Assembly (NCBI GenBank): GCA_023418575.1
Contig: JAEZZM010000018.1
Coordinates: 19,897-83,896 of the forward strand
DNA from: Actinomycetes bacterium
GTDB taxonomy: Bacteria; Actinomycetota; Coriobacteriia; Coriobacteriales; JAEZZM01
Reading direction: 5' to 3'
Length of the DNA stretch: 64,000 bases
A program made the translations under genes and the position numbers. Below, piece by piece: positions 1-9,050 of this stretch. Position 1 is the first letter of the stretch. Each line of letters begins with the position of its first letter. Below the pieces are notes generated by a model, which was given only the letters and a program-made list of their open reading frames with translations, did no database searches and was not told the DNA's origin.

Positions 1-1708
1 TTATCTGCAGTTTTCTGAGCCTGATTGTCTGCAGGTGTATTACTTGAAGAGCTATCGTTCAAAGAAACTAAGCTTCCTTGATTTTTGCCATCTGCCTTTT
101 GATTTTCAAGAAGCCAGTTTGTCTTATCACGCTTAAGATTGAGAGCGGCGCTATCTACCTCACCAGCATTTAAAGGAAGTTTGTTTTTATTAAAATCTAG
201 GTTTAAGCCATCTACGCTTGTGCTGGGCGCAGGCTCTGAGAACTTTGGTTTTGAGAACTCAGGAAGCTTGGCTACTTCATTTTTGGCTGGATCAGCTTGA
301 GCGGCTGGGGGAGGAGTGTTTTCTTCGGGCTTAGCCTCTTCTAGCTTAGAATCTTGTTCCTTAGCATCCTCTGCCTTAGCTTTATCTGTTGAGGGATCCT
401 CTTGATTGTCTTTATCGCCAGTAGCCTCTTTGTCAGCTGTTCCAGATTTGGGGTCTTCTGTGCCAGGAGAAGCTTCTTCTACCTTATTTTCAGAAGAACT
501 TGCCTCAGGAATTCCTGTTTCATTATCGTTAGGTTCTTCTTGCTTTTCTGCAGCTTCATTAAATTTAGCAAGCTTTTCGTTTACGGATGCAAGCTCTGCA
601 TTCTTGGTGTTTATATCATCATTAAGCCTTTCGAGCTCAGTTGCGTTCTCATCCACTTTAGCTCTTAAAAGCTCGGGTGTTTCAGGCTTATTTTCAAAGG
701 CTGGCTCATAAGTTGTGTTGCTTGTGGTAATTACGTCAGGGGCGCCTGCCTGCTTGTTGCGAGGTTTTTTGCTGGGGTCTTTGGTCTTATCGCTATCCTC
801 GCTATAATCTTGATGCTCCTCGACAAGTGAATCATGCTCTTGCTTGTAGGATAAGTTGGAACCGTCAATGCCATATGCTTCTTTAGAGGATGCAGGGTTT
901 TTAAGATCATCAGCATTGATACCTAGATCAGAAGCCTCACTTGGATCATGAAAACCGCGCCATACACCACTAATCCACCAGAATCCCTCATCATTTTTCT
1001 TCTTACTAAAGGCTACGCTTTGGCTTGTAATAAAGGGGAGCAAGAAATTATCATTATGGCCCGCTGAGTTGCGCCAGCCTGCAAAGGCATCATCTGCAAG
1101 ATTTTTTGCCTTTATTAACACGGGATCTTGCTCATTGTTGCTCATATAAGCATAGAGATTTTCTGTTCCAAAGAGGTATTTACCTGGTTCAGCCTCTGAA
1201 GAATCATGCTTCATAGCATCAAAGTCATTAGCCTTAGCCAGTGCTTGAACATCACGGTTAGACTTATCTTTTGCCTCATCCAGCTTAGCGGTTTCTACTG
1301 TAAGTGGATGAAGCCCAGCCTGCTCACGATATTTATTAACCTTTTCATAGATCATATTGCTAGCAAGTAAGAAGACGGAATCCTCATCAAGATATTCTTC
1401 ACCAACATAAGCATTAGGATTGGAATTTAAAAGCTCGAGCGCTTTTGAGGGAGCTTCTAGTTCAGCCTTAGTTTTTTTAGTTCCTTAAGTTCAGCTTCCA
1501 GCTGAGCTTTTTTCTTTTCAAGTTCTTCTTTAGATTCTTCAGGAGTGCCGTTTTCTGCACTAGTGCTGCTCAATACAGATTCAGATCCATCTTGGGCATA
1601 GGCTTGTGTGCTTGTTTGTGTGGCAAGTGCCAGAGCGCCAGCCAAAGATAAGGCAAGACCTGCACCTGCTACTGTTTTTAAATAATTACCAATCCCATTG
1701 TTGCTCAT
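1..1708 (-). CDS. Secreted CAP/SCP-domain protein, frameshifted, 3' end beyond window
   Basis: The reading frame starts at 1708 behind a good Shine-Dalgarno (AAAGGGG, 6 nt). It begins with a signal peptide (hydrophobic residues about 10-36, likely cut after AYA). After residue 83 this frame stops at 1457-1459. A -1 shift at an A7 run (T7 at 1472-1478 on the plus strand) enters a frame that stays open to base 1. That frame encodes a CAP/SCP domain, recognised by KVNKYREQAGLHPL, TENLYAYM and GWRNSAGHNDNFL, then a coiled coil and a long acidic, Pro/Ala/Glu/Lys-rich tail. CAP proteins are secreted and have varied or unknown roles in bacteria. The C-terminus, possibly with an anchor, lies outside the window. 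The shift may be a mutation, phase variation, programmed slippage or a sequencing error. Domain family confidence is good; integrity is unknown. Confidence 0.75.
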
Positions 1709-1950
1709 GAGTTCCCCTTTCTAAGCCAAGTTCTGTCTAAGAATACGCTTAGCAATTGTACTTGTGTCAATATAAAATATTTATATAACAATACTAATTC
1801 CCAAGTATACTCGCTTTTAGGGGCTTATTATACAGATCCATAAAATTGTTAAAAAACTGTTGAAAAACTCTTAAGCTTGATACAAAATGAGCGACTATTT
1901 TGTAGCCATTACTTATCTGGGCTTTGCGTATGGAGGCTTTATGTATAAGC

Positions 1951-1998
1951 AAACTCACTTATCAAAAAGCTCACTTATTATAAAGCTTACTTATCGGG
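1951..1998. repeat. Degenerate 16-bp tandem repeat over nuclease stop
   Basis: Three imperfect copies of AAGCTCACTTAT-like units (near 1951, 1966 and 1983). The last one overlaps the stop codon of the minus-strand nuclease gene. This resembles the other small tandem duplications near gene ends in this window. Confidence 0.45.
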
Positions 1999-2742
1999 AA
2001 ACTTTCTAAAATCACCAGCAGCCCACAAACCCTCTTTGCGTTCTCTGGCAAGCTCCTGGGCTTTAGCAAATTCACGAGCATAACGGGTATTGGGTCGGCG
2101 CTCTAGGATTTCTGCATAGCCTGAGCTAATCATGAGGTAGTTTATGCAGTGAGAACTCAGTTCTGAAGTATCAAAAGAGGGCTTGTCTTTGTTTGCAAAG
2201 TTTGTATCGGAAAACCAAAGATAAGCCAGGCTCCTATCGTATTTATCTTTGCGCTCTTTTCCATATTGCACATAGAGCTCTTTGTTCTTACAAAGCTCTT
2301 TAAGCTTTTCTGTAGAACGGCGCCCATTTTCTTTGGTTTTTGGATCGTTTACCTCGGGAGCGTCTATGCCAATGAGCCTAAGTTTTATTTCTGTTCCTTT
2401 GAGCTCATCTTGGGCGGAAGCCAAAAGCTCAAGTCTAAGGGTATCACCATCATGTATGCTCTTGAGCTGCACTGGAATAAACTCTTGTTCAGTCTCTCTT
2501 TCGCTGCTTAATGCCTTTGTTTGTTCAGATTGATCCTGTGTTAAGAAGGTAGAAGAATTAAGGCGTGCCAAAAAAGCAGAAAGCTCATCTTGTTGACTAA
2601 GACCAAGAGAAGTTCCCGCTAAAATTATTAAAAGAGCAAGCTTTGCTAAGAGGGATTTTTGGCCTTTACGCATTTTTGCCTGCTTGTTTGACCCTTTTTG
2701 CGCTGAGGGGTAGTTCTGTTTTTGAGTTCTTTTACTATTCAT
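1987..2742 (-). CDS. Membrane-anchored thermonuclease (SNase-like)
   Basis: 251 residues. A basic N-terminus and one hydrophobic segment (about residues 28-48) suggest a signal anchor or signal peptide. The C-terminal two thirds form a staphylococcal-nuclease (SNase) domain that cuts DNA or RNA outside the membrane in a Ca-dependent way in known relatives. The family's catalytic residues are visible in HDGDT (Asp), RLIGIDAPE (Arg and Glu) and DKYDRSLAYLW (Arg), and the late helix AKAQELARERKEGLWA is typical. No Shine-Dalgarno precedes the ATG. Instead an extended -10 lies 7 nt upstream, so the mRNA may be leaderless. A short tandem repeat overlaps the stop codon. It lies 278 bp from the CAP gene start, on the same strand. 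Confidence 0.85.
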   Translation of the reverse strand: MNSKRTQKQNYPSAQKGSNKQAKMRKGQKSLLAKLALLIILAGTSLGLSQQDELSAFLARLNSSTFLTQDQSEQTKALSSERETEQEFIPVQLKSIHDGDTLRLELLASAQDELKGTEIKLRLIGIDAPEVNDPKTKENGRRSTEKLKELCKNKELYVQYGKERKDKYDRSLAYLWFSDTNFANKDKPSFDTSELSSHCINYLMISSGYAEILERRPNTRYAREFAKAQELARERKEGLWAAGDFRKFPDK

Positions 2743-2757
2743 AGGATAATTATAGCA
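2743..2757 (-). promoter_or_regulatory. Extended -10 promoter directly abutting the nuclease start
   Basis: On the minus strand the sequence TGCTATAAT (2757-2749) is a perfect extended -10. The ATG begins 6 nt after it, at 2742. A transcript starting the usual 6-8 nt after the -10 would begin at or next to the ATG, which implies a leaderless mRNA. No clear -35 is seen; extended -10 promoters often do without one. Confidence 0.5.
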
Positions 2758-2862
2758 AAGAGGTCTTTTACAAGATTTAAGCTAAGGCTTTTATTGGGAT
2801 TAGTGCTAGATAGAAAGCTAAGTTCAAGCAAAGGTTTATATTAGAGGGCAAAAGGAGAGCTA

Positions 2863-3165
2863 GTGGTGCCAAACAAAGATGATCTGCTTAAGCAGGAGCT
2901 TAAAAAACAGCTTAGTGAAGAGCTAAAGCAGCAGCTTGTTCAAGATGAACAAGATAAAAAGCGCCATGAAGAAGAACTTAAAGAGATGGCCCAAGAGCTT
3001 ATCGCCGAGAAAAAAGAGCGCTTAAAAGAAGAGATTCGTCTTGATCAGATATATGCTAAGGGAGAGGTTCCTCCCATGCCCATGATGCAAAGAATAATCC
3101 TGGGAATTTTGGCTCTGGTCTTTCTTCTTGGCTTTGCTTATGTGCTTTGGTCTCACTGGAGCTAG
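2863..3165 (+). CDS. Small charged coiled-coil membrane protein, unknown function
   Basis: 100 residues starting at GTG 2863 behind AAAGGAG. Residues 1-70 are almost entirely charged and helical (repeated Lys/Glu/Gln), which predicts a coiled coil. One transmembrane helix at about residues 77-97 (IILGILALVFLLGFAYVLW) ends the protein. The layout fits a tail-anchored protein with a cytoplasmic coil. I do not recognise a named family. It stands alone between the divergent nuclease gene and the exporter operon. Codon use matches its neighbours, so I think it is a real gene. Confidence 0.65.
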   Translation: MVPNKDDLLKQELKKQLSEELKQQLVQDEQDKKRHEEELKEMAQELIAEKKERLKEEIRLDQIYAKGEVPPMPMMQRIILGILALVFLLGFAYVLWSHWS

Positions 3166-3204
3166 CTATAGTTTAGTGAAGCTTTTATAAGCATCCCTTG
3201 GCAA

Positions 3205-3236
3205 GAGATCCTGCAGGAGATCCTGCAAGAGATTCT
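3205..3236. repeat. 12-bp tandem repeat
   Basis: GAGATCCTGCAG (3205-3216), GAGATCCTGCAA (3217-3228) and a partial third copy follow the stop of the small membrane-protein gene. Confidence 0.6.
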
Positions 3237-3365
3237 TATACATAAGAAGACTTTGTGTAAATGTAACAATTTTTAAACAATAGGCTAAGTGCAACAATTT
3301 TCCTGATAAAACCTGATATTATTGCTGTAATGCAGTTTAAACGTAGAGCGCGATAGGAAGTTTTC

Positions 3366-5255
3366 ATGTCTAAAAACTCCCCAGTTATACCACCACAAGG
3401 ATACTCATCTCCATCCACATCACCTTTTGCAGAGCAAAGGCCTCAAACAGGCGGAGCTCATATGGCAAATAGTAATTCATCTGCTTTTCAAGCGCTTGAG
3501 GAAAAGCGAAGTAAACAGCGTAGAAAAAAGACCCGCAATATCATAATTGCTCTCGTCATTATTGTGCTCTTGAGTTTAGTTGGAGCCTACTTGCTTATCA
3601 GCAAGATGAAATCCAATGATAAGGCTCAGCAAAATAATAGTGCTGAGGTATACAGGGCTGATTTTTCAAAGACCATTACCACCAATGGAACTATACAAGC
3701 CTTAGCTAATCAAAGTGTTAGCGCTCTAGCAAATGGAGAGGTAACCTCAGTGAAAGTTGAGGCGGGAACTGAGGTTAAGCCAGGGGATGTGCTTTTTACC
3801 TATAAAAGTGAAGAGCTTGAAAAAGGCATATCTGATGCAGAAAAAGCAGTTATAGAAGCACAAAATGGTCTAAAACAGGCAAAGTCTGGAGTAAGTCAGG
3901 CCATCAATGCGTATAATCGTGCAGTTGATCAATATAATGCAGAGCTTGATGCCGCTGCTCAAGCTCAGTCAGAGGCACAGCGTCAGCAGGCTATTGCTAG
4001 AGCAAATCAAATTGCTCAAGAACAACAGGCTGCAGCTGCTGCTCAAGAGCGGGCTTTGCGCGCTAATGCAATTAACACTCTTATCAATAACTACCAGCAA
4101 GAAAAAAATCAAAAACAACTCTTTGATAAGCTTGCAGCTGCAGGTAAAGCCCAAAAAGGTATGAGTTTTGCTGAGGCTAAGAAAATTCTTGATCAGCGCA
4201 AATCTGAAGGTGCAGATGTAAGTTGGGTTCAAACTGAATTAGACAAAGCAAAGATAAAGCCAGGTGGCGGAACATATGCAGACACTGAAGTTATTTCAAG
4301 TTTAGATCAGCACTGGCTAAACATGATGGTCTATAAGTCACAGCTCAAGAGCATGGGTATAGATCCTGATAATCCAGCAGCCGCCATGGATGGTGGATCT
4401 GGTGCAACTGTTCCAGAAGGACCAGGAGCACCAGATAATCAAGGGGGGCCAGCAGCTGCTGCAAACCAAATCCTTCCTTTTGATAAGGTGGGTCAGTCTG
4501 CTGCAATTGAACAGGCCGAATTTGGTGTAGTAAGCGCTAAGCTTGCAGTAAACTCAGCTCAAGAAAATCTTAAGCTTGCTAAGGAACGCTATAACAATGG
4601 TGTGGTAGAGGCTAAGATTTCAGGTCAAGTTATTGCGCTCAATATAGAAGTGGGCACTAAATTAGAAGCTCTTGCTCAAAGTGGCAAGCCCGCTATTCAA
4701 ATTGCAGACGTAAGTGCTATGAAGGCGCAAATTAACATCAATGAGATGGACATCTTACGCGTTAAAAAAGATATGGAAGCTGTTATGAGCTTCAATGCTA
4801 TTAATGACTATGAGACTAAGGGTAAGGTAGAAACCATAGCTTCAAGCCCCGCTTCTGGTCAAGCTGGAGCAGATCTGGGTGGTTTTGCTGGCCCAGGAGG
4901 CGGCTCTTCAAGTTCCTTGGTTACCTATCCTGTGGGGATTTTGCTTGAAAATCCTGATCCCCGTATTAAGGTGGGTATGACTACTCAGGTAACCCTCATG
5001 CTTGAAGAAATAAAGGATGCCTTACAAATCCCTCTTGATGCTGTAAATTCTGATGGCGATAAGGACTACATTAATGTGGTTACCCTTGATTCCTCAGGTT
5101 TAATAGTAGATAGAAAACGCATATATATTGAGGTTCTCAGCTCAAATGAATCTGTAAGCGTCATTAAAGATGATGGCCAAGTAAAAGAGGGCGATCAGGT
5201 AGAGGTCTTTAGTGGTGAAGAGAGTTTTGATGGTCCTGGTGCCTACCAAGGCTAG
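3366..5255 (+). CDS. HlyD/MacA-like periplasmic-type adaptor of ABC exporter
   Basis: 629 residues. A Ser/Pro-rich cytoplasmic N-terminus and a basic patch (RSKQRRKKTR) precede one transmembrane helix at about residues 58-78. The extracellular part has a split lipoyl (barrel-sandwich) domain. Its halves lie near residues 113-148 (VTSVKVEAGTEVKPGDVLF) and 415-440 (EAKISGQVIALNIEVGTKL), around a long Ala/Gln-rich coiled coil. A beta-barrel/membrane-proximal part follows. The Gly-rich stretch near 500-520 and the Gly/Pro linker near 340-365 are low complexity. In Gram-positive bacteria such adaptors pair with MacB-like transporters to export peptides, drugs or lipids. It is the first gene of a three-gene operon, 30 bp upstream of the ATPase. 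The substrate cannot be read from the sequence. Confidence 0.88.
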   Translation: MSKNSPVIPPQGYSSPSTSPFAEQRPQTGGAHMANSNSSAFQALEEKRSKQRRKKTRNIIIALVIIVLLSLVGAYLLISKMKSNDKAQQNNSAEVYRADFSKTITTNGTIQALANQSVSALANGEVTSVKVEAGTEVKPGDVLFTYKSEELEKGISDAEKAVIEAQNGLKQAKSGVSQAINAYNRAVDQYNAELDAAAQAQSEAQRQQAIARANQIAQEQQAAAAAQERALRANAINTLINNYQQEKNQKQLFDKLAAAGKAQKGMSFAEAKKILDQRKSEGADVSWVQTELDKAKIKPGGGTYADTEVISSLDQHWLNMMVYKSQLKSMGIDPDNPAAAMDGGSGATVPEGPGAPDNQGGPAAAANQILPFDKVGQSAAIEQAEFGVVSAKLAVNSAQENLKLAKERYNNGVVEAKISGQVIALNIEVGTKLEALAQSGKPAIQIADVSAMKAQININEMDILRVKKDMEAVMSFNAINDYETKGKVETIASSPASGQAGADLGGFAGPGGGSSSSLVTYPVGILLENPDPRIKVGMTTQVTLMLEEIKDALQIPLDAVNSDGDKDYINVVTLDSSGLIVDRKRIYIEVLSSNESVSVIKDDGQVKEGDQVEVFSGEESFDGPGAYQG

Positions 5256-5285
5256 GCCCTGATTTATAAGCAAAGGGCTTTAACT

Positions 5286-6017
5286 ATGAAACATTCAGAT
5301 GAACTAGTTATCCAAATTAAGGACCTTCATAAGATTTATGAGAGTGCGGCAGGAGCTTACCACGCACTTAAGGGTGTAAGTTTAGAGGTTAGGCGTGGTG
5401 AGTTTGTAGCCATCATGGGACCTTCTGGATCGGGTAAGTCTACCTTAATGAATATTTTGGGCTGCCTAGATACTCCCAGCTACGGGCAGTATCTCTTAGA
5501 AGGTCTTGATGTACGAGTCTATACAGACGATGAGCTTGCAGAGCTTCGATCAAAGCGCTTGGGCTTTGTATTTCAGTCCTTTAACCTGCTTCCGCGAATC
5601 TCAGTATACAGAAATGTTATGCTACCACTTCTCTATTGCGGTGTAGCACGATCAAAACGAGACGAAATGGTGCGCATAGCTTGCCAGCGTGCGGGTCTTC
5701 CTGAAGAACTCTTAGATAAAAAATCAAATGAGATTTCTGGTGGTCAGATGCAACGTGTGGCAATTGCACGTGCTTTAGTAAATAACCCCGCTCTTATATT
5801 GGCTGATGAGCCCACAGGAAACCTTGACTCTGCAACAGGTGAGATGGTCTTAAACACCTTCAAAAAGCTGCGTGATGAGGGCTCTACAGTGGTGCTTATT
5901 ACCCATGATTATGATGTTGCATCTCATGCTGATAGGGCTTATCAAATAAGAGATGGTGAGCTTTACTTGGGTGCACAAGAAGATTCTATTAGAGCCGCTT
6001 TACAAGGAGCCAAGTAA
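5286..6017 (+). CDS. MacB/LolD-type ABC transporter ATPase
   Basis: 243 residues with every ABC motif: Walker [10 protein letters not shown] (residues 45-53), Q-loop Gln97, signature [14 protein letters not shown] (151-164), Walker [13 protein letters not shown] (170-181) and the switch His in LITHD. The sequence is of the LolD/MacB class that drives mechanotransmission-type exporters. The stop TAA overlaps the permease ATG by one base (TAATG), so translation of the two subunits is coupled. It acts at the cytoplasmic face with the following permease and the preceding adaptor. Confidence 0.93.
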   Translation: MKHSDELVIQIKDLHKIYESAAGAYHALKGVSLEVRRGEFVAIMGPSGSGKSTLMNILGCLDTPSYGQYLLEGLDVRVYTDDELAELRSKRLGFVFQSFNLLPRISVYRNVMLPLLYCGVARSKRDEMVRIACQRAGLPEELLDKKSNEISGGQMQRVAIARALVNNPALILADEPTGNLDSATGEMVLNTFKKLRDEGSTVVLITHDYDVASHADRAYQIRDGELYLGAQEDSIRAALQGAK

Positions 6018-7270
6018 TGTCTGTAAGAGACCTCCTGCTTGAAATAGTTTACGCCTTTAAAAATAATAAATTACGCAACTCTCTTACCATTTTGGGCATT
6101 GTTATTGGCATTGCTTCAGTGGTTTGCCTTACCTCTCTTATCGAGGGTATGAAAGATCAGCTGTTAAATGAGGTGGGCGCCGGTCAGGCAAACTCTCTCA
6201 TGTTGCAGTCTGGCTTAGTTGATCTTGATGAATCTGATATTGACTATATTAAAGAGGAGCTCCCTCAGGTTGATTTCATTGGCGTTTCTTCTTCGGTTTC
6301 TTATGGTACGCCTGTGGCTACGCGCCAGCGAGAAAATACCGCTAGCGTAAATGTGGTATCTATTGGTCTTATGGAGCGCATGTCAAAAAATTTCAAGCTT
6401 ACCCAGGGTCGTTATTTAAATCAGGTAGATGAAAAACATGCACGACAAGTTTGTATTATCAGCTCTAATATGGTTGAGCGTCTTTTTGGCGATAAAGAAG
6501 AGCAGGTAGTAGGCAAAGTCATAAGACTGGGTATGGACAATTATTCTATTGTGGGTGTTGTCGACTCCTCGGTTTCTGGTTTTGGCGGAGGCATGCAGCG
6601 TGATTCTGTTTATATCTCTACAGGCACCGGTAAGCTGCGTTTTGGTTCCTCAGGCAAATTTAGAGACCTGGTAGTCTTTGTCAAAGATAAAGAAGATCTT
6701 CCCAGAAGCAAAGAAGAGCTGATAAGGGCTTTGGAAGAAAAATATCCTCAGGCACGCCAAGAAGACCAGGGTCCTTCAACGGATATGTTTGGTGGACCAA
6801 GTTCAAGCTTTCATGTAATAAGCTCTGATGATTTGGTTAAGATGGTAGAGTCTATCACCACAGTATTTACTGCAATTTTAGGCTCGGTAGCAGCTATTTC
6901 ACTCTTGGTAGGCGGTATTGGCATCATGAATATGATGCTTACTAATGTTACTGAACGTATTAAAGAAATTGGCCTTAGAAAATCTTTGGGTGCGCGCCGC
7001 AGAGATATTGAACGTCAATTTGTGGGCGAGTCAGTGGGTCTCTGTCTTATCGGCGGTGCCTTAGGTCTGCTTTTAGGTTATATGTCAGCCTACGCTATTG
7101 CTGCGCTTATCTCTGTATTCTCACCAGATCTCAGTGTAAGGCCTGTGCTTACCTTCTCAATTGCTTTTGCGGCCTTTGCGGTTTCTGCTTTAATTGGAAT
7201 TGGTTTTGGCTGGGGTCCCGCACGAAAAGCTGCCCGACTTGATCCGGTTGAGTCGCTGCGTCATCAGTAG
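6017..7270 (+). CDS. MacB-like ABC transporter permease (FtsX domain)
   Basis: 417 residues. One transmembrane helix near residues 20-42 is followed by a large extracytoplasmic MacB-type core domain (about 45-275). The FtsX domain with three more helices follows (about 280-305, 335-360, 375-400). The segment GGIGIMNMMLTNVTERIKEI is the typical FtsX cytoplasmic signature, and the C-terminal ARKAARLDPVESLRHQ is the usual MacB ending. It starts inside the ATPase stop codon. Together with the adaptor and ATPase it forms a MacAB-like tripartite exporter without the outer-membrane part, as expected in a Gram-positive cell. Confidence 0.92.
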   Translation: MSVRDLLLEIVYAFKNNKLRNSLTILGIVIGIASVVCLTSLIEGMKDQLLNEVGAGQANSLMLQSGLVDLDESDIDYIKEELPQVDFIGVSSSVSYGTPVATRQRENTASVNVVSIGLMERMSKNFKLTQGRYLNQVDEKHARQVCIISSNMVERLFGDKEEQVVGKVIRLGMDNYSIVGVVDSSVSGFGGGMQRDSVYISTGTGKLRFGSSGKFRDLVVFVKDKEDLPRSKEELIRALEEKYPQARQEDQGPSTDMFGGPSSSFHVISSDDLVKMVESITTVFTAILGSVAAISLLVGGIGIMNMMLTNVTERIKEIGLRKSLGARRRDIERQFVGESVGLCLIGGALGLLLGYMSAYAIAALISVFSPDLSVRPVLTFSIAFAAFAVSALIGIGFGWGPARKAARLDPVESLRHQ

Positions 7271-7330
7271 GCTTGGCTAAGCTGTTCAAGCTTATGCTGG
7301 ATATGAATAAGTGAGAGCTGGTGGATAAAT

Positions 7331-8821
7331 ATGGTACATAGATGTGATCGGCCTGATGCGCGCAGATATTCGCCTTTAATAACTGATTTATATCAACTAA
7401 CGATGGCTCAGGCGTATTTTCTCCAAGGTCTAGCTGATCTTGAAGCCAGTTTTTACCTGAGCTTTAGAGAAAACCCTTTTAAGGGAGGCTATACCGTATT
7501 AGCTGGCACATCGCTTATTGAACAGCTTATCAAGGATTGTTATTTTTCCGATGAGGACATAGCCTATCTTTCCAGCTTGCAGGCGCCAGCTGGAGGATCC
7601 TTGTTTGTAGCTAGTTTTCTCAAATTCTTATCCAATTTTAAACCCAGCTGTTCTATCAGAGCTGCTCTTGAGGGAAGCCTGGTGTTTCCTCGTGAGCCGG
7701 TTTTGCAAATCAGGGGTTCTTTGCTTGAGTGTCAGCTTTTGGAGACGGTGCTTCTTAACCTTATAAACTTTCAAAGTTTGGTGGCAACTAAGGCAGCCCG
7801 CGTAGTGCAGGCTGCATCTGGAGGAACGGTTGCAGAATTTGGACTGCGGCGCGCACAAGGAGTTGATGGGGGAATAGCGGCAAGTAGAGCTGCCTATATT
7901 GGGGGTTGTAACAGTACCTCTAATGTAGAGGCCGCACGACGCTACGGCATTCCTGTAGCTGGTACTCATGCTCACTCCTGGGTGATGGCATTTGTGGATG
8001 AACTTGAAGCGTTTAGAGCCTTGTCTTTTGCTATGCCTAAAAATTGCTCGCTGTTGATTGATACCTATGAGGTATCAAGTGGCATAAAAAACGCAATACT
8101 TGTTGCAAAAGAAATGGAAAGCCGCGGAGAGCGCCTGCAGTCAGTGCGTATAGACTCAGGGGATCTGGCCTATCTTTCAAAACAGGTGCGCCAAGAACTT
8201 GATAAAGCGGGACTTGAGTACGTTCGTATTATGGTATCCAATAACTTAGACGAGCATACTATTCTTTCACTTAAGTCTCAAGGAGCTCCCATAGATGCTT
8301 GGGGTGTTGGCACTAAGTTGTCCACCTCTTATGATCAGGCGGCTTTATCAGGAGTTTACAAGCTCTCGGCGATTAAAGAGCAGGGCAGATGGCGTCCAGT
8401 TATTAAGCTCTCAGAGCAGGTGTATAAGCTCAGTATTCCAGGTATTTTGGAGGCGCGCCGTTATTACGATAAACAAGGGATGTTTTTGGCTGACATGATC
8501 TATGATGGCCTTGAGACAAAGCAATCTCAGTGCATAGTAGATCCGGTTGACGCCACCTTAAGTCTGGATGTATCTGGAGCTGATCATGTCGAAGAGCTTT
8601 TGCATGATTTTGTGCTCGCTGGTGAGCTTTGTCCAGCGGCGAGGGAAGATCTTGAGGTTGCTCGAGCTCGCTTGAAAGACTCTCTGGCTCATCTGCAAGC
8701 AGGAGCCCAGCGCTTTTTAAATCCTCAAGTATATGCCTGCGGTATAGAAGAGGGACTTTATAAGAGGCGCACGGAGATGATTAAAGAAATTAGAGCTCAG
8801 CGCAGCCCTTCTTGGCGTTAG
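7331..8821 (+). CDS. pncB: Nicotinate phosphoribosyltransferase
   Basis: 496 residues. It converts nicotinate, PRPP and ATP to nicotinate mononucleotide in the NAD salvage (Preiss-Handler) pathway. Family features are the N-terminal TDLYQLTMAQAY, the GTHAHSW motif (residues 211-217) containing the phosphorylated His (His215), and the phosphate-binding VRIDSGDL near residue 275. The length fits the longer bacterial subfamily. The ATG at 7331 follows GAGAGCTGGTGG. It has its own spacer after the exporter operon. A nadE gene for the last NAD step lies at 45.2 kb. Confidence 0.92.
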   Translation: MVHRCDRPDARRYSPLITDLYQLTMAQAYFLQGLADLEASFYLSFRENPFKGGYTVLAGTSLIEQLIKDCYFSDEDIAYLSSLQAPAGGSLFVASFLKFLSNFKPSCSIRAALEGSLVFPREPVLQIRGSLLECQLLETVLLNLINFQSLVATKAARVVQAASGGTVAEFGLRRAQGVDGGIAASRAAYIGGCNSTSNVEAARRYGIPVAGTHAHSWVMAFVDELEAFRALSFAMPKNCSLLIDTYEVSSGIKNAILVAKEMESRGERLQSVRIDSGDLAYLSKQVRQELDKAGLEYVRIMVSNNLDEHTILSLKSQGAPIDAWGVGTKLSTSYDQAALSGVYKLSAIKEQGRWRPVIKLSEQVYKLSIPGILEARRYYDKQGMFLADMIYDGLETKQSQCIVDPVDATLSLDVSGADHVEELLHDFVLAGELCPAAREDLEVARARLKDSLAHLQAGAQRFLNPQVYACGIEEGLYKRRTEMIKEIRAQRSPSWR

Positions 8822-8846
8822 CTTTTATCGGCTAGCTTTTATCGGA
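8819..8846. repeat. 14-bp tandem duplication over pncB stop
   Basis: Two copies of TAGCTTTTATCGG plus C or A. The first copy contains the TAG stop codon of pncB (8819-8821). Confidence 0.6.
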
Positions 8847-9050
8847 ATTATCAGAAATAAGAAAGCCATGTAGCTTTATAAGCTAAAGATAAAAACCTTA
8901 AAAATTGACTATATAATAAATAATGTCTATATTAGAAGCTATTCTGCAATGTGCAGGCTCCTCTATAAGTTGTAAGCTCTTCTATAAACACATCTTGGAG
9001 CTTTGCTATGATTAAACAATAAGAATTGATAAAAAGGAGTATGTAAGATC

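Noticed and set aside
402..711. Plus-strand ORFs of about 90-100 residues over the CAP gene
   Set aside because: They are low-complexity antisense shadows of the Glu/Pro/Lys-rich tail of the minus-strand protein.
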